A DNA stretch of 64,000 nt from Desulfotomaculum copahuensis. GTDB lineage: Bacteria; Bacillota; Desulfotomaculia; Desulfotomaculales; Desulfovirgulaceae. Numbering within the stretch: the stretch's first letter is position 1; every line of letters starts with the position of its first letter. Below, piece by piece: positions 60,239 through 64,000 of this stretch. The notes under the pieces are model-generated. The model ran no database searches. It was not told the origin of the DNA and saw only the letters and a program-made list of their open reading frames with translations. The stretch lies in assembly GCF_001655685.1 (NCBI RefSeq), contig NZ_LYVF01000013.1, positions 124,001 through 188,000 of the forward strand, in the 5' to 3' direction. The translations under genes were made by a program, and so were the position numbers.

Positions 60239-61089
60239 TACTTGCCACCTCCGCATCCGCACTGGCAGGTATGATGCTCCATCGCCCGCTGTTCTTCCGC
60301 CCGGAAGGTGGCGCCGCGGCGCGCCAGTTCCGCAAAGTCCACCTCGTGGCCGTCAAATTCCGGTCCGTCCACACAGACAAAGCGGGTCTTGCCGCCCACG
60401 GTGACCCGGCAGCAGCCGCACATGCCCGTGCCGTCCACCATCAGCGCGTTCAGGCTGACAATGGTTTTGACGCCGTATTCCTTTGTTACGTTGCAGCAGG
60501 CGCGCATCATCGGCTGCGGGCCGATGGCCAGCACCATGGCGATATTCTCCTTGCCCCGCTCCTCGATTATTTCTTTCAGCACATCGGTAACAAAACCCTT
60601 ACGTACATAAGAGCCGTCGTCGGTGGTGACAAACAACTCGGTGCAGGCCTCGCGCATCTTGTCTTCCCAGAACATGAGCTCCTTGGTCCGGGAGCCCATG
60701 ATGCCGATCACATGGTTGCCCGCTTCCTTCAGCGCCCGGGCAATCGGAAACACGGGCGCCACACCGACACCGCCGCCCACACAGATTACCGTACCGAAAT
60801 TCTCAATGTGTGACGGAGTGCCCAGCGGACCAACGAAGTCCTTCAGGTAATCCCCCGCCTCCATCGCCCCCAGTTGTTTGGTCGTTTTGCCCACTTCCTG
60901 GTAGACGATGGTGATGGTTCCCTTTTCCCGGTCAAAGTCGGCAATGGTCAAAGGGATACGCTCGCCCGCATCGTCAATGCGCAGAATGACGAACTGCCCC
61001 GGTTGGCACTTTTTAGCCACCCGGGGTGCTTCAATGACCATTTCCTTGATGATCGGTGAAAACACCCGTTTCTCCAAGATCTTGAACAC
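60238..61089 (-). CDS. nfnA: NfnA-type FAD/[2Fe-2S] subunit
   Basis: 283 aa, GTG start after GAGGGAGGGG. It has a ferredoxin-NADP reductase-like FAD domain (KCQPGQFVILRIDDAGERIPLTIAD) and an NAD domain (CVGGGVGVAPVFPIARALKE). A C-terminal [2Fe-2S] group is carried by DGTGMCGCCRVTVGGKTRFVCVDGPEFDG. It pairs with nfnB; the order nfnA-nfnB is standard. Confidence 0.93.
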   Translation of the reverse strand: MFKILEKRVFSPIIKEMVIEAPRVAKKCQPGQFVILRIDDAGERIPLTIADFDREKGTITIVYQEVGKTTKQLGAMEAGDYLKDFVGPLGTPSHIENFGTVICVGGGVGVAPVFPIARALKEAGNHVIGIMGSRTKELMFWEDKMREACTELFVTTDDGSYVRKGFVTDVLKEIIEERGKENIAMVLAIGPQPMMRACCNVTKEYGVKTIVSLNALMVDGTGMCGCCRVTVGGKTRFVCVDGPEFDGHEVDFAELARRGATFRAEEQRAMEHHTCQCGCGGGK

Positions 61090-61196
61090 CGTTTCCCCTC
61101 CCTCAATAAATCTTTATTTCAAAAAATTCTCTTCTGTAATTTCGAGATCTTTAAGAAAATTCCTGCCGGCAGACCTATTCATAATAAACTTTCAAC

Positions 61197-61221
61197 AAAA
61201 AAAGCCGGTCCCGTTACCGGC
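61197..61221 (-). terminator. Rho-independent terminator after nusB
   Basis: On the minus strand GCCGGT-AACGGG-ACCGGC is followed by seven T. It lies a few bases past the nusB stop and separates that unit from nfnAB. Confidence 0.85.
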
Positions 61222-61226
61222 CCGCT

Positions 61227-61649
61227 TCAAGTTCCCGCAGGATTGTAGGCGGCGGGATCCTTTACCACCCGCCCCAAAATACCGTTGATGAAACGGCCGG
61301 ACTCCGGCCCGCCGAAGGCCTTGGCCAGTTCCACGGCCTCGTTTACCGAAACGCCGGACGGAATGTCGTCGCGGTAAAATATCTCAAAGAGGGCCAAGCG
61401 CATCAGGTTGCGGTCCACCGCGGCCAGGCGGTCCAGGCGCCAGTCCCGGCTCAGGCGGGTGATTACCGCATCCAGGCCGGACAGGTGTTCTATTGTGCCC
61501 ATGACCAGTTCCCGGGCAAATTGCAGATCCTCCGCCTTGAGGCCGGCCTCGCTGTGCACATGAGCCAGTGCCGCTTCCGGCCCGACCCGTCCGATATCAA
61601 TCTGGAACATGGTTTGCAATGCCGCTTCCCGGGCCTGTCTTCTGCCCAT
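61227..61649 (-). CDS. nusB: Transcription antitermination factor NusB
   Basis: 140 aa all-helical RNA-binding protein. REAALQTMFQIDIG starts it, and DRNLMRLALFEIFYRDDIPSGVSVNEAVELAKAFGGPESGRFINGILGRVV is the C-terminal signature region. It works with NusE/S10 in rRNA antitermination. GGGAGG precedes the ATG. Last gene of the accC-asp23-amaP unit. Confidence 0.96.
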   Translation of the reverse strand: MGRRQAREAALQTMFQIDIGRVGPEAALAHVHSEAGLKAEDLQFARELVMGTIEHLSGLDAVITRLSRDWRLDRLAAVDRNLMRLALFEIFYRDDIPSGVSVNEAVELAKAFGGPESGRFINGILGRVVKDPAAYNPAGT

Positions 61650-61677
61650 AACGTCCTCCCCGTCCGTCCGACTCCAT

Positions 61678-61911
61678 TTATCTTTCCCGGAACATCCGCG
61701 CCAGAAACTCCCGCCAGTTCACCCGCTCATCCAGACGGTAGCCTATGTAGTATCCAACAAAAACGCAGATCGAGACGAAAACTGCTTTCAATATGCCGTA
61801 AACTATGGCAAACCAGCCGAAAGCAAGTCCGAGGACAATACCGATAATTTTGCCCCGGTGCCGGTCCCAAAATTCCTGCCATGTATTTACATCCACGTCC
61901 ATGCACCTCAT
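61678..61911 (-). CDS. DUF2273 small membrane protein
   Basis: 77 aa with two membrane helices (IIGIVLGLAFGWFAIVYGIL and VFVSICVFVGYYIGYRLDE), the standard form of DUF2273. In Firmicutes it is found with amaP and asp23 genes and probably helps anchor envelope-stress proteins. It overlaps the amaP stop, and one of the nearby start codons (61911, 61902) is used. Confidence 0.85.
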   Translation of the reverse strand: MRCMDVDVNTWQEFWDRHRGKIIGIVLGLAFGWFAIVYGILKAVFVSICVFVGYYIGYRLDERVNWREFLARMFRER

Positions 61912-62429
61912 TCCACCCGTGGCTTGTGGGCGGTAATGCTGCTCACCAAAAGGCGCACTTCCTGCACGGCCACCCCGGTTACATCCAGCACTTTCTGACG
62001 CACCTGCTCCTGAATGAGACCGGAAATTTCCGGCACACTCACATCCGGAGTCACCGCCACCCGCACATTGATGCCGATCCCGGCGGCAACGGAAATCACC
62101 CGCGCCTTCACTTCCCGTACGCCGGCCTGCTGAGAGACGACCTTTTCCACCAGTTCCTCGATAGCCGCCAGGGCGATGCGTACCTGCCCCAGCGCCCCTT
62201 CATGTACGATGGACTGTTTTTTCCGCGGCCGCACGGCGACCCAGAACAGATAGGCACCGATCAGCACAAACAGGCCGAGCAGGGTAAAAGTGACATCCGG
62301 CTGCTGCCGGATCAGATCCGGATTGACGCCGGGCGGCGGCCAACCGGCCAAGGTGAGCACCGCCAGGATCAAAGCTATCGTCAGCACCAGCGAATACAGC
62401 GCCAGGAGGCCGCGGTCAAAGGGCCCCAT
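61908..62429 (-). CDS. amaP: Alkaline-shock membrane-anchor protein AmaP
   Basis: 173 aa from the ATG at 62429, which follows GGGGGG. Two membrane helices (LLALYSLVLTIALILAVLTLAG and FTLLGLFVLIGAYLFWVAV) precede an Asp23-like domain (GQVRIALAAIEELVEKVVS, GINVRVAVTPDVSVPEI). AmaP holds Asp23 at the membrane in staphylococci. It sits between asp23 and the DUF2273 gene. Confidence 0.88.
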   Translation of the reverse strand: MGPFDRGLLALYSLVLTIALILAVLTLAGWPPPGVNPDLIRQQPDVTFTLLGLFVLIGAYLFWVAVRPRKKQSIVHEGALGQVRIALAAIEELVEKVVSQQAGVREVKARVISVAAGIGINVRVAVTPDVSVPEISGLIQEQVRQKVLDVTGVAVQEVRLLVSSITAHKPRVE

Positions 62430-62474
62430 CACGTAACCCCCCATCGGTTCAACCGCAAAATCCCGCTCCTAAGG

Positions 62475-62876
62475 CTAGCGCACCCGGTGTTCCTCTTCCT
62501 TTCCCTCCGGGCCGAAAGCCACTCCTTGCACATTTACGTTAACCTCCACCACCGACAGGCCGGTCATGGCCTCGATTGCTTTTTTCACTTTTTCCTGGAT
62601 TTCGGCAGCCACCTCGGGTATGCGCACCCCGTAATCGACAATGACAAACATGTCCACCGCCGCTTCTTTCTCCCCCACTTCCACCTTGACGCCCTTGGAC
62701 AGGTTCTTGCGGCCCAGCATTTCCGCGATGCCGCCCGCCACGCCCCCGCTCATGCCGGCCACGCCGGGCACTTCGGTGGCCGCCAGTCCGGCGATCACCC
62801 GGACTACCTCGTCGGCAATGCGGATGGAGCCCAAACCGGTCTGTTCCTCACGTACAACCACGTCCTTGTTGTCCAT
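62475..62876 (-). CDS. Asp23/Gls24 family envelope stress protein
   Basis: 133 aa. GSIRIADEVVRVIAGLAATEVPGV and VKVEVGEKEAAVDMFVIVDYGVRIPEVAAEIQEKVKKAIEAMTGL are the Asp23 family blocks. GGGAGG precedes the ATG. This is the yqhY position between accC and nusB seen in most Firmicutes. Confidence 0.92.
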   Translation of the reverse strand: MDNKDVVVREEQTGLGSIRIADEVVRVIAGLAATEVPGVAGMSGGVAGGIAEMLGRKNLSKGVKVEVGEKEAAVDMFVIVDYGVRIPEVAAEIQEKVKKAIEAMTGLSVVEVNVNVQGVAFGPEGKEEEHRVR

Positions 62877-62918
62877 GACTGCCCTCCCTCAACGGCCATA
62901 TTTTTAACGCAACCCCAA

Positions 62919-63074
62919 AGCCGGCGGCCGTATCCGGTCGCGCCAACCACCCGATCCGGCAAAACAACGGCGCCGCTCTCCGGTGCGCAAACAGCACACC
63001 GGAGAGCCTGCCCCGGACGCATCGTGTTTCATTTCCGGACCTGCGCCGGCTGCTCCTCCGGTACGAACACCAAC
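62919..63074. repeat. Dispersed TIR repeat (about 155 bp), copy 2
   Basis: The left end GGCCGTAT and GTCGCGCCAA, and the right end CGTGTTTCATTTCCGGACC...GCTCCTCCGGTACG, match both ends of the 41813 element at about 73-80% of positions. The middle is mostly deleted. It lies in the 400-bp gap between the asp23-family gene and accC; nothing else was seen in that gap. Confidence 0.65.
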
Positions 63075-63273
63075 TGCAAAGGTTGCCCAAAACGTTTTCC
63101 AGTATTGCCGGCAGAATACGGCGATATCCATGACCGTTCCTGACGGGGCCGGGGAAGTTGCTATAATTTACCTTCAAACCGGCACGTTCATTATATCAAA
63201 AGCGTCGCAGATGCGCAAGGGAAGGGCACGCGGGCCTTTTCAGTCCGCAGGCCGAACCTGGTTGCTTCACAGT

Positions 63274-64000
63274 TCAATCCACCAGGATGCGGCGCTGAAT
63301 GAAATTGGTATAGATTTCCCCCCGGCGGAAAAAGGCGTTGTTCAGCACCCGCCGGTGAAAGGGAATGGTGGTGGCCACCCCTTCAATCACAAATTCGTCC
63401 AGCGCCCGCTGCATACGGGCAACAGCCTCGCGCCGGTCCTGTCCCCAGGTGATCAGCTTGCCGATCATGGAATCGTAGTGGGGCGGCACCAGCCAACCGG
63501 GGTAGGCGGCGCTGTCCACCCGCACCCCCGGTCCGCCGGGCGGCAGGTAGGTCGTGATCAGGCCCGGGCAGGGGGAGAAGTTGTGCTCCGGGTCCTCGGC
63601 GTTGATCCGGCATTCAATGGCCCAACCCCGGATGGTTACGTCATCCTGGGTGAAGCCGAGGGATTCGCCGGCAGCCAGGCGGATCTGCTCTTTAATCAAA
63701 TCAATGCCCGTGACCAGTTCGGTGACCGGATGCTCCACCTGAATGCGCGTGTTCATTTCAATGAAATAAAAGTTGTGGTGTTTGTCCAGCAGAAATTCCA
63801 CCGTACCGGCATTATGATAGCCCACTGCGGCGGCCGCCCGGACGGCCGTTTCACCCATCCGGCGGCGCAGTTCGGGGGTCAGTGCGGTGGAGGGGGATTC
63901 TTCGATCACCTTTTGGTTGCGCCGCTGAATGGAGCAGTCCCGTTCACCCAGGTAAACCAGATTCCCCTGCTTGTCGCCCAGCAGTTGAAACTCAATATGC
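63274..64000 (-). CDS. accC: Acetyl-CoA carboxylase biotin carboxylase subunit (C-terminal part)
   Basis: The gene runs off the right edge; about 242 C-terminal residues are visible. [68 protein letters not shown] and the [13 protein letters not shown] block are diagnostic of biotin carboxylase. It carboxylates biotin on AccB with ATP and bicarbonate. First gene of the accC-asp23-amaP-nusB unit as seen here. Confidence 0.96.
   Translation of the reverse strand, partial: HIEFQLLGDKQGNLVYLGERDCSIQRRNQKVIEESPSTALTPELRRRMGETAVRAAAAVGYHNAGTVEFLLDKHHNFYFIEMNTRIQVEHPVTELVTGIDLIKEQIRLAAGESLGFTQDDVTIRGWAIECRINAEDPEHNFSPCPGLITTYLPPGGPGVRVDSAAYPGWLVPPHYDSMIGKLITWGQDRREAVARMQRALDEFVIEGVATTIPFHRRVLNNAFFRRGEIYTNFIQRRILVD

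Overview
The window comes from a GC-rich endospore-forming Firmicute, most like the Peptococcaceae/Desulfotomaculales (Pelotomaculum-type). The reasons are spo0A, spoIVB and spoIIM in their usual neighbourhoods, G-rich Shine-Dalgarno sites with many GTG/TTG starts, and ferredoxin-based enzymes (2-oxoacid:ferredoxin oxidoreductase, NfnAB). The species cannot be named from sequence alone. No rRNA, tRNA or CRISPR array was seen.

Layout. (1) 1-13.7 kb is a purine/urate-type catabolic island on the minus strand: an AzgA-type purine permease, an ATZ/TRZ-family deaminase, adenine deaminase, a broken yqeC/mocA remnant, then ygeX-ygeY-ygeW-arcC-hyuA. A divergent YgeV-like sigma-54 activator faces it. 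Two sigma-54 (-24/-12) promoters, each with a pair of 15-bp palindromes at almost the same distance upstream, tie the island into one predicted regulon. (2) 13.7-14.2 kb is a scar of three fragments: an IS4-type transposase end, the 3' end of a group II intron, and the C-terminus of a 2-hydroxyacyl-CoA-dehydratase-type activase. (3) 14.2-23 kb is the conserved pyrimidine phosphorylase-deoB-xerD-(yqzK-like)-spoIIM block, with a small gene that looks like mciZ behind a sigma-E-type promoter, and a DUF3866 gene. (4) 23-28 kb holds a PepT-like M20 peptidase, korDABC and a P-loop ATPase. (5) 28-32 kb on the plus strand is pstSCAB. (6) 32-38 kb holds a GGDEF/EAL/CBS/GGDEF protein and the steA-steB-glycosyltransferase module. 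(7) 38-64 kb is the classical chromosomal block accC-asp23-amaP-nusB / nfnAB-xseA-folD-fchA / xseB-ispA-dxs-tlyA-nadK-argR-recN-spoIVB-spo0A read leftwards. It is interrupted by accessory genes (a diguanylate cyclase with a built-in ferredoxin domain, a tautomerase, two crcB genes) and by non-coding TIR-bounded repeats.

How it fits together. The permease imports purines, the deaminases funnel them toward oxo-purines, and HyuA/YgeY/YgeW/ArcC/YgeX are placed to open the ring products. The nitrogen and carbon would leave as carbamoyl phosphate (giving ATP through carbamate kinase), ammonia and pyruvate. The molybdenum hydroxylase that such a route needs is not in this window and may lie left of base 1. 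FchA/FolD can take formimino and one-carbon units into folate. The sporulation genes show spo0A with a probable sigma-H promoter and mciZ with a probable sigma-E promoter.
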